Of a DNA stretch of 64,000 nucleotides, positions 8,018 to 18,451 are shown piece after piece. Numbering within the stretch: position 1 is the first letter of the stretch; each line of letters begins with the position of its first letter. This stretch comes from Massilia varians (GTDB lineage Bacteria; Pseudomonadota; Gammaproteobacteria; Burkholderiales; Burkholderiaceae_D). The notes beneath the pieces were generated by a model. That model searched no databases. It was not told where the DNA came from and worked only from the letters and a program-made list of their open reading frames with translations. Made by a program: the position numbers and the translations under genes. The stretch is from assembly GCF_027923905.1 (NCBI RefSeq), contig NZ_AP026966.1, positions 434,001-498,000 of the forward strand. The letters are read 5' to 3'.

Positions 8018-8887
8018 CCCGCCCCAAGCTACCCGCCCAATCCGGAGACGTCGGACGACAAGACCGACTGGAACAACCGCATGGTCTGGGCGCTGGAGGC
8101 GGGCCACGCCAGCCAGCCCGGCCAGCTGTGGGCGGGCACGCTGCCCGGCGGCCTGTTCGTCTCGCGCGACCACGGCGATTCCTGGCAACTGGTGCGTCCG
8201 CTGTGGGACGTGCCGCAGCGGGCCAACTGGTTCGGCGGCGGCTACGACGTGCCCGGCATCCACAGCATCAGCGTCGACCCGCGCGACGCCAGGCAGCTCC
8301 TGGTCGGCGTCTCCTGCGGCGGCGCCTGGCGCAGCGAGGACGGGGGCGCCAGCTGGGCCGTCAGTTCGACCGGCATGCGCGCCGACTACATGCCGCCCGA
8401 GATGAACGAGAACGAGGAAGTCCAGGACCCGCACCGCATCGTGCGTTGTGCGGGGCAGCCGGACATGCTCTGGTGCCAGCACCACAACGGCATATGGCGC
8501 TCGCTGGATGGCGGGCGGCGCTGGCAGGAGATCACGGCGGCGCCGCTGCCGCGCTTCGGCTTCGCGGTAGCGGCCCATCCGATGGACGGCAACACGGTTT
8601 GGTTCGTCCCGCTGGAGGCGGACCAGCGCCGCATCCCGGTCGGCGCCGCCATGGCGGTGCTGCGCACGCGCGACGGCGGCAGGAGCTTCGAGGTGCTGCG
8701 CCATGGCCTGCCGCAAGAGCATTGCTACGACCTGGTGTACCGCCACGGGCTGGCGGTGAGCAGCGACGGCCATACCCTCCTGATGGGATCGACGACGGGC
8801 GGGGTGTGGATCTCGGAAAACGGCGGCGACAGCTGGCGGACCCTGTCCGCCACGCTGCCGCCGGTGTATGCGGTGACGTTTGGCTGA
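8018..8887 (+). pseudogene. 5'-truncated BNR/sialidase-like repeat protein gene
   Basis: About 289 codons encode the C-terminal two thirds of a WD40/BNR-like beta-propeller protein of the exo-alpha-sialidase-like family: LWAGTLPGGLFVSRDHGDSW, GGAWRSEDGGASW, GIWRSLDGGRRW and GVWISENGGDSW are four Asp-box repeats. Family members normally begin with a first blade of about 100 residues ahead of the PAYPPxPE segment; here the sequence starts at PAPSYPPNPE, directly after the MoaD remnant in another frame. The frame stays open upstream to 7604 but that part antiparallels the neighbouring gene and shows no homology. Probably non-functional. Confidence 0.65.
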
Positions 8888-8957
8888 GCGTTGCTTGTAA
8901 CGCCGCCGTCGATACTTCGGAAGGCGGCGACGTTACGACACGCAGATTCGACTACTT

Positions 8958-10037
8958 TTACTCTTCCTGCGGTAGATGCATCGCTACGGTTGCACGCAGC
9001 TTGTCTGCAAATCCGTAGAGGTCGTCAATTTCATTCAGGACGAACTTTTCTTCCGACTTGTCCGTACCGAAAATTCCGACTGCTAGCTTTTGCGTGTTAT
9101 TGAAGCGCAGTCGGCAAACAGGCTTTCGATTGTTGTCGTCCAGTAGAATCGCGCAATAGCTCAGATTGTCACGCATCACGATGCGCCTCGGGCTAACGAC
9201 GTCACGCAGAATCGATCGGACAATGTGAAGTCCTTCGATTTCCTCAGCGGTCGTAACGATTTCCGGCTCGTCATCCGTGCGGGGGATGATCGGTGCTGCG
9301 TTCTCTTCAACGAACGGAAACTCTGCAGCCATTGCACCCTTCAGGCGGACATTGATACGTTCGGCAAGGAGTTGCTCAAAAGCACGCTTCGTGATTTGTG
9401 TGAACTGGTCTTTGAGGGTCGGTGTAAAGCGGCGGCCGCCGAGCAAGTCGCTGGACAGCAAACGAACAAATTCGTCTGGAGGATTGGACACCCACTCTGC
9501 CAGCCGCTCTTGAATCGCACGTGTGTACTTCAGGTCGCTAGCAGTGTTAAGGATCGTATCGACATCAAAAGTGGTCTTCGCGAACTTCTTGAGCTCCTCC
9601 ACGTCCCGTTCCTTGAAGTCGAGGATGTCGAATTCAAAGAATGGCGTGTCATCCATCTTGTTTGGTTGCTCGAGGTCGGTAAAGAACTTGTATTTCAGTC
9701 CGTTAGTCAGCACACCAAAGCGCGATTCCGTCACGTGGAAATATCTGAATAGTTGACCTGCGTGGTTGATATGGAGATCGGCACCACACTTCTTACACTC
9801 GAATAGCATGATTGGATCGCCATCGCGGAGGATCGCGTAGTCGACCTTTTCTCCCTTCTTTGTGCCGATGTCAGCGACCAGCTCGGGTGTCACCTCGGTT
9901 GGATCGAAGACGTTGTAGCCGAGAAGCTGGATAAAGGGCATGACCATAGCGTTCTTGGTCGCTTCTTCTGTCTGAATCAGGGACTTGGTACTCTGGATTC
10001 GCGTTGCAAGTGTTCGCAGCTGGTCGATCAGGTCCAC
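8958..10037 (-). CDS. Solitary type I restriction HsdR N-terminal-domain protein
   Basis: A 359-residue protein. Residues 1-150 form an HsdR_N nuclease domain of the PD-(D/E)xK superfamily: E25, D66 in KVDYAI and E80-x-K82 in FECKK are in place. The second half is an uncharacterised C-terminal domain ending in VAMHLPQEE. The helicase domains of true HsdR are missing, as are hsdM and hsdS. It starts with GTG after GAAGGAG. The GC content is visibly lower than that of the flanking genes and the upstream 150 bases are AT-rich, consistent with horizontal acquisition. It may be a stand-alone nuclease with a defence or prophage origin; function unknown. Confidence 0.75.
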   Translation of the reverse strand: MDLIDQLRTLATRIQSTKSLIQTEEATKNAMVMPFIQLLGYNVFDPTEVTPELVADIGTKKGEKVDYAILRDGDPIMLFECKKCGADLHINHAGQLFRYFHVTESRFGVLTNGLKYKFFTDLEQPNKMDDTPFFEFDILDFKERDVEELKKFAKTTFDVDTILNTASDLKYTRAIQERLAEWVSNPPDEFVRLLSSDLLGGRRFTPTLKDQFTQITKRAFEQLLAERINVRLKGAMAAEFPFVEENAAPIIPRTDDEPEIVTTAEEIEGLHIVRSILRDVVSPRRIVMRDNLSYCAILLDDNNRKPVCRLRFNNTQKLAVGIFGTDKSEEKFVLNEIDDLYGFADKLRATVAMHLPQEE

Positions 10038-10191
10038 GGTAAAGCTCCTTCGCTAGGCATGTGTGCTTGAGAAACGATTACTTATGGCAACCAACTTTAT
10101 GTTGCGCTCGTTTTAGTTTTATTTCAACAAGTAAATGCCTGCGCTATTTTTGACCTGATGTTCCCGTTAAAAGAACGCGACAGCACAAAAT

Positions 10192-10223
10192 GAAAAAGGC
10201 TAGCCCGGGATCGAGCTAGCCTC
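10192..10223 (-). terminator. Rho-independent terminator after icmF
   Basis: On the minus strand, an 8-bp stem AGGCTAGC / GCTAGCCT with a 10-base loop is followed by TTTTT, about 35 bases after the icmF stop codon. Confidence 0.85.
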
Positions 10224-10258
10224 TCATGAATACCAAGCGTGGCCTTAGTATCCGGGTC

Positions 10259-13200
10259 TTACATATTGCGGCGATACTGCCCGCCAACCTCGAACAGCGC
10301 CGTCGTGATCTGGCCCAGCGAGCAGACGCGCACGGCGTCCATCAGCTTGGCGAACACGTTCTCGTTGTCGATCGCGGCCTGCTGCAGCGCGGCCAGGGCG
10401 GCGGGGGCCTTGTCCGCATTGCGTGCGTGGAAGGCTTCCAGGCGGGTCAGCTGCGACTGCTTTTCGTCGTCGGTCGATCGCGCCAGTTCGATCGTCGCCG
10501 GGGCACCGGCGCCGTTCGGGTTGCGGAAGGTGTTCACGCCGATGATCGGCAGCGAGCCGTCGTGCTTCTTGTGCTCGTACAGCATCGACTCTTCCTGGAT
10601 CTTGCCGCGCTGGTAGCCGGTTTCCATCGCGCCCAGCACGCCGCCGCGCTCGGCGATGCGCTCGAACTCCTGCATCACCTGCTCTTCGACCAGGTCGGTC
10701 AGCTCGTCGATGATGAAGGCGCCCTGGTTCGGGTTTTCGTTCTTCGCCAGGCCCCATTCGCGGTTGATGATCAGCTGGATCGCCAGTGCGCGACGGACCG
10801 ATTCGTCGGTCGGCGTGGTGATCGCTTCGTCGTAGGCATTGGTATGCAGCGAGTTGCAGTTGTCGTAGATCGCGATCAAGGCCTGCAGCGTGGTGCGGAT
10901 GTCGTTGAAGTCGATCTCCTGCGCGTGCAGCGAGCGACCCGACGTCTGGATGTGGTACTTGAGCTTCTGGCTGCGCTCGTTGGCGCCGTACTTGTCGCGC
11001 ATCGCGACGGCCCAGATACGGCGCGCCACGCGGCCCAGCACCGTGTATTCCGGATCCATGCCGTTTGAGAAGAAGAAGGACAGGTTCGGGGCGAAGTCGT
11101 CGATGTGCATGCCGCGCGCCAGGTAGGCTTCGACAAAGGTGAAACCGTTCGACAGCGTGAAGGCCAGCTGCGAGATCGGGTTCGCGCCCGCTTCGGCGAT
11201 GTGGTAGCCCGAGATCGACACCGAATAGAAGTTGCGCACCTGGTGGTGGACGAAATATTCCTGGATGTCGCCCATCACCTTCAACGAGAACTCGGTGGAG
11301 AAGATGCAGGTGTTCTGGCCCTGGTCTTCCTTCAGGATGTCGGCCTGCACGGTGCCGCGCACGTTCATCAGGACCCAGTCCTTGATCTTTTGCGCTTCGT
11401 CGTCGGTCGGCTGGCGATGGTTGTCCGCCACGAACTTGTCGATCTGCTGGTCGATGGCGGTGTTCATGAACATCGCCAGGATCGTCGGAGCTGGGCCGTT
11501 GATGGTCATCGAGACCGAGGTCGACGGGCTGCACAAATCAAAACCGTCGTACAGCACCTTCATGTCGTCCAGGGTCGCGATCGACACGCCCGAGTTGCCG
11601 ACCTTGCCGTAGATGTCCGGACGGATGGCCGGGTCGGCGCCGTACAGGGTCACCGAATCAAAAGCGGTCGACAGCCGTTTTGCATCCATGCCGGTCGACA
11701 CGAGCTTGAAGCGTTTGTTGGTGCGGAAGGCGTCGCCTTCGCCCGCGAACATGCGGGTCGGGTCTTCGCCTTCGCGTTTGAACGCGAACACGCCCGCCGT
11801 GTAAGGGAAGGAACCCGGCACGTTTTCCAGCATCAGGAAGCGCAGGATCTCGCCGTGGTCCTCGAACTTGGGCAGCGCGACCTTGCGGATCGGGTTGCCC
11901 GACAGGGTCTTCTGCACCAGGCGGGTGCGGATTTCCTTGTCGCGGATTTTCACGACGTAGTCGTCGCCCGCGTAGGCGGCCTGCATGTCCGGCCACATGG
12001 CCAGCAGCTTCTTCGCGCCGCCTTCCATGGCGTTGTCACGCTCGGTGATCAGGTCGTCCAATACCACGTCGCGGTTGGCAGCGGCCAGCATGCGCTTGGT
12101 TTCGCTCAGCTGCTGGCGCTCGCGCGCCAGTTGCACCTGCTTCTTGACGTTGCGGTGGTAGCCGCGCACGGTGTCGGCGATCTCGGCCAGATAACGGGCG
12201 CGCGCCGGCGGGACGATCACGTTCTTGCCGCTCGAGTACTTTTGCGACGGTGCGGCCAGTTTGCTGGGTTCCACCTGCAGGCCCAGCTCGGCCAGCTTCG
12301 GCAGCAGGCCGTGGTACAGGGCGGTGACGCCGTCATCGTTGAAGCGCGAGGCCTGGGTGCCGTACACCGGCATGTCGTCCGGCTGGCGGCTCCACAGCTC
12401 GCGGTTGCGCTGGTACTGTTTAGCAACGTCGCGCAGTGCGTCCTGGGCGCCCTTGCGGTCGAATTTATTAATGGCGATGAAGTCCGCGAAGTCGAGCATG
12501 TCGATTTTCTCGAGCTGCGAGGCGGCGCCGAATTCCGGGGTCATCACGTACATCGAGGTGTCGACGTGCGGCACCATGGCGGCGTCGCCCTGGCCGATGC
12601 CCGAAGTCTCCACGATCACCAGGTCGAAGCCGGCCACCTTGCAGGCCGCGATCACGCCAGGGAGGGCCTGCGAGATCTCGGAACCGGCTTCGCGCGTGGC
12701 GAGCGAGCGCATGAACACGCGCGCCTGGCCGTTCCACGGGTTGATCGCGTTCATGCGGATGCGGTCGCCCAGCAGAGCGCCGCCCGACTTGCGGCGCGAC
12801 GGATCGATTGAGATGACGGCGATGTTGAGGCGGTCGCCCTGGTCGAGGCGGATGCGGCGGATCAGTTCATCGGTCAGCGAGGATTTGCCCGCGCCGCCGG
12901 TGCCGGTAATGCCGAGGACCGGCGCCTTGACGCTGTCGGCCGCTTCCATGATCTGCTTGCGCAGGGCTTCGTCGGCCTTGCCGTTTTCCAGCGCGGTGAT
13001 CAGCTGGGCCAGCGGGCGGTGGCGCGCAGCGATGTCGCCCTGCTGCAGTGCGTCCAGCGAGGTCGGGGCGTAGGACGACAGATCGACGTCGCAGCTTTCC
13101 AGCATCCAGCGGATCATGCCGACCAGGCCCATGCGCTGACCGTCTTCCGGGCTGAAGATGCGGGTGACGCCGTAGGCGTGCAGTTCTTCGATCTCGCTCG

Positions 13201-13546
13201 GGACGATCACACCGCCGCCGCCGCCGAACACCTTGATGTGGGCGCCGCCGCGCTGGCGCAGCAGGTCGATCATGTACTTGAAGTATTCGACGTGGCCGCC
13301 CTGGTAGCTCGAAATGGCGATGCCTTGCACGTCTTCGCTGAGCGCCGCGGTGACGACTTCGTCGACCGAGCGGTTGTGGCCGAGGTGGATCACTTCGGCG
13401 CCGTTCGACTGCAGGATGCGGCGCATGATGTTGATCGAGGCGTCATGGCCGTCGAACAGGGATGCGGCGGTGACGAAGCGCACCTTGTTGGCCAGCTTCG
13501 GCTGCTCCGGCAGGTCGAGTTTCGCGGCGGGGGTGATGTCGTTCAT
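10259..13546 (-). CDS. icmF: Fused isobutyryl-CoA mutase IcmF
   Basis: A 1095-residue adenosylcobalamin enzyme interconverting isobutyryl-CoA and n-butyryl-CoA (and possibly pivalyl/isovaleryl-CoA). The fused order is visible: a B12-binding domain at the N-terminus ([16 protein letters not shown] with the cobalamin-ligating histidine, then VFGGGGGV), a central G-protein chaperone domain of the MeaB/MeaI type (Walker [17 protein letters not shown]), then the mutase barrel to the C-terminus. The length equals that of known IcmF. The start is ATG 13546 after AAGGA; a longer frame has no ribosome-binding site. It has its own LiuR-like operator and a terminator, so it is probably monocistronic and induced with branched-chain amino acid or acyl-CoA catabolism. 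Confidence 0.93.
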   Translation of the reverse strand: MNDITPAAKLDLPEQPKLANKVRFVTAASLFDGHDASINIMRRILQSNGAEVIHLGHNRSVDEVVTAALSEDVQGIAISSYQGGHVEYFKYMIDLLRQRGGAHIKVFGGGGGVIVPSEIEELHAYGVTRIFSPEDGQRMGLVGMIRWMLESCDVDLSSYAPTSLDALQQGDIAARHRPLAQLITALENGKADEALRKQIMEAADSVKAPVLGITGTGGAGKSSLTDELIRRIRLDQGDRLNIAVISIDPSRRKSGGALLGDRIRMNAINPWNGQARVFMRSLATREAGSEISQALPGVIAACKVAGFDLVIVETSGIGQGDAAMVPHVDTSMYVMTPEFGAASQLEKIDMLDFADFIAINKFDRKGAQDALRDVAKQYQRNRELWSRQPDDMPVYGTQASRFNDDGVTALYHGLLPKLAELGLQVEPSKLAAPSQKYSSGKNVIVPPARARYLAEIADTVRGYHRNVKKQVQLARERQQLSETKRMLAAANRDVVLDDLITERDNAMEGGAKKLLAMWPDMQAAYAGDDYVVKIRDKEIRTRLVQKTLSGNPIRKVALPKFEDHGEILRFLMLENVPGSFPYTAGVFAFKREGEDPTRMFAGEGDAFRTNKRFKLVSTGMDAKRLSTAFDSVTLYGADPAIRPDIYGKVGNSGVSIATLDDMKVLYDGFDLCSPSTSVSMTINGPAPTILAMFMNTAIDQQIDKFVADNHRQPTDDEAQKIKDWVLMNVRGTVQADILKEDQGQNTCIFSTEFSLKVMGDIQEYFVHHQVRNFYSVSISGYHIAEAGANPISQLAFTLSNGFTFVEAYLARGMHIDDFAPNLSFFFSNGMDPEYTVLGRVARRIWAVAMRDKYGANERSQKLKYHIQTSGRSLHAQEIDFNDIRTTLQALIAIYDNCNSLHTNAYDEAITTPTDESVRRALAIQLIINREWGLAKNENPNQGAFIIDELTDLVEEQVMQEFERIAERGGVLGAMETGYQRGKIQEESMLYEHKKHDGSLPIIGVNTFRNPNGAGAPATIELARSTDDEKQSQLTRLEAFHARNADKAPAALAALQQAAIDNENVFAKLMDAVRVCSLGQITTALFEVGGQYRRNM

Positions 13547-13588
13547 TGGATGGGTCCTTGGAGTTCGGGAGGACAGGGGTATCTCGGT

Positions 13589-13617
13589 ACGGTATATGAC
13601 GTTAACGTTAACGTCAA
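13589..13617 (-). promoter_or_regulatory. icmF promoter with LiuR-like 20-bp palindrome
   Basis: TGACGTTAACGTTAACGTCA at 13597-13616 is a perfect palindrome. It overlaps a candidate minus-strand -35 (TTGACG, 13612-13617) and fills the 17-base spacer to TACCGT (13589-13594). It resembles the binding site of LiuR, the MerR-family regulator of branched-chain amino acid degradation (TTTACGTTTACGTAAA type). The regulator gene itself is not in the window. Confidence 0.6.
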
Positions 13618-13638
13618 GCCGGGCACAGGGCATGTGAC

Positions 13639-13660
13639 GGGGTGGACCGAAGTCCACCCC
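13639..13660 (-). terminator. Stable UUCG hairpin after the oxidoreductase gene
   Basis: A perfect 9-bp stem GGGGTGGAC / GTCCACCCC closes a TTCG tetraloop on the minus strand, nine bases after the stop codon at 13669. No T-run follows, so it may stabilise the mRNA 3' end or act with Rho rather than terminate alone. Confidence 0.55.
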
Positions 13661-13668
13661 CAGAAGCA

Positions 13669-16600
13669 TCAGGCGGCGCGGCGTTTGATGTTGCCGGAGA
13701 GCAGCTCAGCCTTGCGCGCACGGAACTCGGCCACGGCTTTTTCCTTCACATGGCCGAAGCCGCGGATCTGTTCCGGCAGCGAGGCCAGTTCGACCGCATC
13801 GGCATGGTTGGATGCGTCCAGCTTGGCCACCAGGGCTTCCACCATGTCGCGGTACTCCACGATCAGGGCGCGTTCCATTTTGCGCTCCGCGGTCTTGCCG
13901 AAGACGTCGAAGGCGCCGCCACGCAGGCCCTTCATCTTCGCCAGCAGCTTGAAGGCGCCGAACATCCACGAGCCGTAGTGCGCCTTGACCATGTGGCCCT
14001 TGGCGTCCTTCTTGGCAAACATCGGCGGCGCCAGGTTGAACTTGAGCGAGAAGTCGCCCTCGAACTGGGTCTTGAGCTGCTCGACGAAGCAGCCATCGGT
14101 GTACAGGCGCGCCACTTCGTACTCGTCCTTGTAGGCCATCAGCTTGGCGTAGTTCTTCGCCACCGCCATCGACAGCTTGTTGCCCAGGCCCTTCGCGGTC
14201 TCAAGCTCGCGCACGCGTTTCACCAGGTCTTCATAAACGGCCGCATAGGCGGCGTCCTGGTAGCCGGTCAGGTGCTCGACGCGCTTCTTGATCACGCTGT
14301 CCAGGCTTTGCGGCATCTGCACCACGATCGCCTGTGCGGGAATGGCCTGCTGTTCGACGCGCTTGAAGTCCACGGCGGCGCGGCGGCCCCACAGGAAGCT
14401 CATCTTGTTGGACGCGACCGCCACGCCGTTCAGTTCGATCGCGCGCAGCAGGGCGGCTTCGCTCAGCGGGATGCGGCCTTTCTGCCAGGCGTAACCCATC
14501 AGGAACAGGTTTGTCGCGATCGAGTCGCCCATCAGCGCGGTCGCCAGCTTGGTGGCATCGACGAAATCGACACCCGATTCACCGCCCACGGCTTCCAGGA
14601 TCAGCGCGCGCACGTCGCTGGACGGGAATTCCCAGTCACGCTGCTGGGCAAAGGTGCCGGTCGGCTGCTCGTGCAGGTTGACGATGGCGAGCGTGCGGCC
14701 CGGACGCATCTTGGACACCGCATCGGCGGCGCCGGTGGTCAGGATGTCGCAGCCCAGGATAAGGTCCGCTTCGCCGGTGGCGATGCGCTGGGCGCGCAGA
14801 CGGTCCGGGGTGGCGGCGATCTTCACGTGCGAGGTCACCGAGCCGTTCTTCTGGCTCATGCCGGTCATGTCCAGCACCGAGGCGCCCTTGCCTTCGAGGT
14901 GGGCGGCCATGCCCATCAGTGCGCCGACGGTGATCACGCCGGTGCCGCCGATGCCGTTGATCAGGATGTTGTACGGATGCTCGACGCTCGGCAGCTTCGG
15001 TTCCGGCAGGGCGCCCCAGCCGTCTTCGCTGCCGCTTTTCGATACGCCGGTCTTGCTCTTCTTGAGCGCGCCGCCTTCGACGGTAACAAAACTAGGGCAG
15101 AAGCCTTTCGCGCACGAGTAATCCTTGTTGCACGAGGACTGGTCGATCTGGCGCTTGCGGCCGAATTCGGTTTCCTTCGGCAGGATCGAGACGCAGTTCG
15201 ACTGGATACCGCAGTCGCCGCAGCCTTCGCACACCGCTTCGTTGATCACCATGCGCTGGTTCGGGTCGGGGAACTCGCCTTTCTTGCGGCGGCGGCGCTT
15301 CTCGGCGGCGCAGGTCTGGTCGTAGATGATGACCGTCACGCCCGGCAGCTCGCGCAGTTCGCGCTGGACGTCGTCCATCTGCTTGCGGTCGTGCAGGGTG
15401 ACCATGGCCGGCAGGTTGGAGCGGTCCGCGTAGCGCGACAGGTCTTCGGTCACGAGGGCGATGCGTTTCACGCCTTCGGCCGCCATCTGCTGGGCGATCA
15501 TCGGCACCGAGGTCTGGCCGTCCACCGGCTGGCCGCCGGTCATCGCGACCGCGTCGTTGTACAGGATTTTATAGGTGATGTTCACCTTGGCCGCCACCGC
15601 CGCGCGGATCGCCAGGTAGCCCGAGTGGAAATAGGTGCCGTCGCCCAGGTTCTGGAACACGTGCGGTACCTTGGAGAACGCGGCCTGGCCGATCCAGGGC
15701 GTGCCTTCGCCGCCCATGTGGGTGGTGAGCTTGTTCATCTCCGGGTAGATCGAGGTCGCCATCACGTGGCAGCCGATGCCGGCCAGCGCGAAGGAACCGT
15801 CCGGCACCTTGGTCGAGGTGTTGTGCGGGCAGCCGGAGCAGTAGAAGGCCGGGCGGAAGGGCGTGGTGATCGCCTTGGCAAGCACGGCGTCCTTGGCTTC
15901 CAGGAAGGCCAGGCGCGCCTTGATCAGGTCACGGGTGGTCTCATCGTGCACCAGGCGCGCGATGCGGCCGGCGATCACGCGCGCCACCTGGGCCACCGAG
16001 AAGTCGGCCTTGGGCGGCAGCAACCAGTCGCCGCGCGGCGCCACCCATTCGCCCTTGTCGTCGAACTTGCCGACGATGTGCGGGCGCACGTCGTCGCGCC
16101 AGTTGTACAGCTGTTCCTTCAGCTGGTATTCGACGACCTGGCGCTTCTCTTCGACCACCAGGATCTCTTCCAGGCCCTGCGCGAATTCGCGCACGCCTTC
16201 CGGTTCCAGCGGCCAGATCATCGCCACCTTGTACAGGCGCAGGCCGACCTTCTCGGCCATCGCTTCGTCGATGCCCAGTTCTTCCAGCGCTTCCAGCACG
16301 TCCAGGTAGGACTTGCCCGAGGCGATGATGCCCAGCTTGGCGTTCGGGCTGTCGATGGTGGTGCGGTTCAGCTTGTTTTCTCTGGCGTAGGCCAGGGCCG
16401 CGTAGATCTTGTAGTCCTGCATCAGCGCTTCCTGGGCACGCGCCTGCTGGCCCAGCGGGACGGAGGACAGCTTGGTATTCAGGCCGCCTTCCGGCATCAC
16501 GAAGTCTTTCGGGTACTTGACCTCGACGCGGAAGGGGTTGGCGTCGACCGAGGCGCTCGATTCGACCGTGTCGGCCAGGGCCTTGAAGGCCACCGCGCAG

Positions 16601-17226
16601 CCCGAGTAGCGCGACATGGCCCAGCCATGCAAGCCCAGGTCCAGGTATTCCTGCACGTTGCAGGGGTAGAGCACCGGGATCATGCAGGCCGAGAAGATAT
16701 GGTCGGACTGGTGCGGCAGGGTCGAGGAGTAGGCGCCGTGGTCGTCGCCTGCCACCAGCAGCACGCCGCCGTGTTTCGCGGTGCCGGCATGGTTCATGTG
16801 CTTGAAGACGTCGCCGCAGCGGTCCACGCCCGGGCCCTTGCCGTACCACATGGCGAATACGCCGTCGTACTTGGCCGGGCCGATCAGGTCGACGGTCTGG
16901 GTGCCCCAGACGGCGGTGGCGGCCAGGTCTTCGTTCACGCCGGGGACGAACTGCACCTGGTTGGCTTCCAGGTGGCCCTTGGCCTTCCACAGGGTCTCGT
17001 CGAGGCCGCCGAGCGGCGAACCGCGGTAGCCGGACACGAAGCCGGCGGTGTTCAGGCCGGCGGCGGCGTCGCGCTCGCGCTGCATCATCGGCAGGCGCAC
17101 CAGGGCCTGGATGCCGGACAGGAAGATGTTGCCGGTCCTGGCGGTGTATTTGTCGTCGAGGGTGACGGTATTCAGGCGGGACGAATAGTCCGGCGTCGCC
17201 GCTTGTGGCGTGACGGTATCAGGCAT
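13669..17226 (-). CDS. Indolepyruvate ferredoxin oxidoreductase-family protein (fused alpha/beta/gamma)
   Basis: A 1185-residue fused 2-oxoacid:ferredoxin oxidoreductase. The N-terminal pyrimidine-type TPP domain is at 1-400, then a TPP-binding domain with the [12 protein letters not shown] and HMGGEGTPW segments, a cysteine-rich 4Fe-4S block ([13 protein letters not shown], later [11 protein letters not shown], residues about 640-690), and the gamma domain with [12 protein letters not shown] near 730. The protein oxidatively decarboxylates aryl or branched 2-oxoacids to acyl-CoA with ferredoxin as acceptor. The ATG at 17226 follows GGAG; an upstream TTG is rejected. Location beside icmF suggests a role in amino acid breakdown. 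The exact substrate is not determinable; related proteobacterial fused enzymes have been linked to indolepyruvate/phenylpyruvate. Confidence 0.88.
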   Translation of the reverse strand: MPDTVTPQAATPDYSSRLNTVTLDDKYTARTGNIFLSGIQALVRLPMMQRERDAAAGLNTAGFVSGYRGSPLGGLDETLWKAKGHLEANQVQFVPGVNEDLAATAVWGTQTVDLIGPAKYDGVFAMWYGKGPGVDRCGDVFKHMNHAGTAKHGGVLLVAGDDHGAYSSTLPHQSDHIFSACMIPVLYPCNVQEYLDLGLHGWAMSRYSGCAVAFKALADTVESSASVDANPFRVEVKYPKDFVMPEGGLNTKLSSVPLGQQARAQEALMQDYKIYAALAYARENKLNRTTIDSPNAKLGIIASGKSYLDVLEALEELGIDEAMAEKVGLRLYKVAMIWPLEPEGVREFAQGLEEILVVEEKRQVVEYQLKEQLYNWRDDVRPHIVGKFDDKGEWVAPRGDWLLPPKADFSVAQVARVIAGRIARLVHDETTRDLIKARLAFLEAKDAVLAKAITTPFRPAFYCSGCPHNTSTKVPDGSFALAGIGCHVMATSIYPEMNKLTTHMGGEGTPWIGQAAFSKVPHVFQNLGDGTYFHSGYLAIRAAVAAKVNITYKILYNDAVAMTGGQPVDGQTSVPMIAQQMAAEGVKRIALVTEDLSRYADRSNLPAMVTLHDRKQMDDVQRELRELPGVTVIIYDQTCAAEKRRRRKKGEFPDPNQRMVINEAVCEGCGDCGIQSNCVSILPKETEFGRKRQIDQSSCNKDYSCAKGFCPSFVTVEGGALKKSKTGVSKSGSEDGWGALPEPKLPSVEHPYNILINGIGGTGVITVGALMGMAAHLEGKGASVLDMTGMSQKNGSVTSHVKIAATPDRLRAQRIATGEADLILGCDILTTGAADAVSKMRPGRTLAIVNLHEQPTGTFAQQRDWEFPSSDVRALILEAVGGESGVDFVDATKLATALMGDSIATNLFLMGYAWQKGRIPLSEAALLRAIELNGVAVASNKMSFLWGRRAAVDFKRVEQQAIPAQAIVVQMPQSLDSVIKKRVEHLTGYQDAAYAAVYEDLVKRVRELETAKGLGNKLSMAVAKNYAKLMAYKDEYEVARLYTDGCFVEQLKTQFEGDFSLKFNLAPPMFAKKDAKGHMVKAHYGSWMFGAFKLLAKMKGLRGGAFDVFGKTAERKMERALIVEYRDMVEALVAKLDASNHADAVELASLPEQIRGFGHVKEKAVAEFRARKAELLSGNIKRRAA

Positions 17227-17409
17227 GGGTGTCTCCAAGATCGTGAATCGGGTGTTCCGGGCTGGCTGCCGGGTAGGCAGGGCGGATGGAACGGGGTCGC
17301 GGTAGCGACAGGAGTGCTAGGGCACTTTTATTCGCGTGGAGTGTAGGCAGTTGGCCGCGCCAGGGCCAATAGGAAATGCGGATGGGGGTATAAGAAAATC
17401 TGATGACCG

Positions 17410-18342
17410 TTATGTGGTCAAGCGCGCACCCGGCCAGGCGCCGCGTTCGCACAGGTCTTCGGTCACTTCGCGCACCAGCTTCGCGATGGCCGCTGCCGCA
17501 TTCGTCAGCGGGATATTCCGCGAGGCGCACAGGGTCACGCGGCGCGTCACCGCCGGCTCGCCCACCGGCCAGGCCGCCATCGCGCCGCGTTCGATGTCGG
17601 CCAGCAGCGGCGCGACCGGCAGAAGGGTGGCGCCCAGGTCGGCCAGCAGGGCGGAGCGCAGGATGGCGATCGAATTAATTTCCAGGATCGTGCCGAGCGC
17701 CAGGCCGGCCCCCTGCGCCGCCTGCTCGACCAGCGGCCGCACGCCGTGCTGGCGCGCCGGCAGGATCAGGGTGCTGGCCAGGGCTTCACGCAGGCTCAGC
17801 TTGTCCGTCACGGGCGCGAAATCCGAGCCGGCCCGGCAGATGAACATCAGGTCTTCCTCGACCAGCGCCGTCGCGGTGAAATGCCCGGCCGGGGCCTGGT
17901 CGAACAACACCGCCAGGTTCAGGCGGCCCGACTTGAGCTGTTCGGTGAGGCTGCCCGAGATTTCTTCGGTCAGCTGCAGGGTGATTTCCGGGTACCTGGC
18001 GCGGGTGGCCTTCAGGAGCGGCAGGGCCAGGGCGCCCGAAATACTGTGCGGCAGGCCGAGCGACACGCTGCCCGAAGGGCGTGTGGTCGACTGGACCACC
18101 GCCGCGCGGGCATCGGCCACCTGCTTGAGGATGGCCTGGGCGTGCTCATAGAAGATCTTCCCGGCGTCGGTGCTGACCACGCCATGGGCCGAGCGATGCA
18201 GCAGTTGCGCCCCCAGTTCCTCTTCGAGCTGGCGCAGCTGCTGGGTCAGGGCCGGCTGTGCCACGTGCAGGACCAGCGCGGCGCGCGACAGCGAGCCATG
18301 GTCGACGATGGCGACAAAATACCGGAATTGACGAAGTTCCAT
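17410..18342 (-). CDS. LysR-family regulator, Nac-like
   Basis: A 310-residue LysR transcription factor. The N-terminal winged HTH (MELRQFRYFVAIVDHGSLSR, VLHVAQPALTQQLRQLEEEL) closely resembles the nitrogen assimilation control protein Nac, and the GKIFYEHAQAILKQ linker helix follows. The effector-binding domain runs to about residue 295. It lies just upstream of and in the same direction as the oxidoreductase gene, separated by 184 bases, and is divergent from the HD-GYP gene. Its target and effector are unknown; regulation of the neighbouring amino-acid-catabolic enzyme is possible. Confidence 0.88.
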   Translation of the reverse strand: MELRQFRYFVAIVDHGSLSRAALVLHVAQPALTQQLRQLEEELGAQLLHRSAHGVVSTDAGKIFYEHAQAILKQVADARAAVVQSTTRPSGSVSLGLPHSISGALALPLLKATRARYPEITLQLTEEISGSLTEQLKSGRLNLAVLFDQAPAGHFTATALVEEDLMFICRAGSDFAPVTDKLSLREALASTLILPARQHGVRPLVEQAAQGAGLALGTILEINSIAILRSALLADLGATLLPVAPLLADIERGAMAAWPVGEPAVTRRVTLCASRNIPLTNAAAAIAKLVREVTEDLCERGAWPGARLTT

Positions 18343-18451
18343 CTATTAAGGATGTGTTTGGTAAGCAACAATCAATGCTTCTGTGTAACAGAATTGTTAT
18401 ACTGCACTGCGGCCGACTGGCGCCGACATTATTACAGAGCAGAGTAGTGAC

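Noticed and set aside
13642..17346. 1234-codon plus-strand frame over the oxidoreductase gene
   Set aside because: Antisense artefact: His/Gln/Arg-rich composition and no domain, while the minus strand encodes a well recognised enzyme.
17227..17409. Nac/LysR or LiuR-type sites in front of the oxidoreductase gene
   Set aside because: Only partial matches (for example ATAA with no matching second half) were found; nothing like the icmF palindrome.
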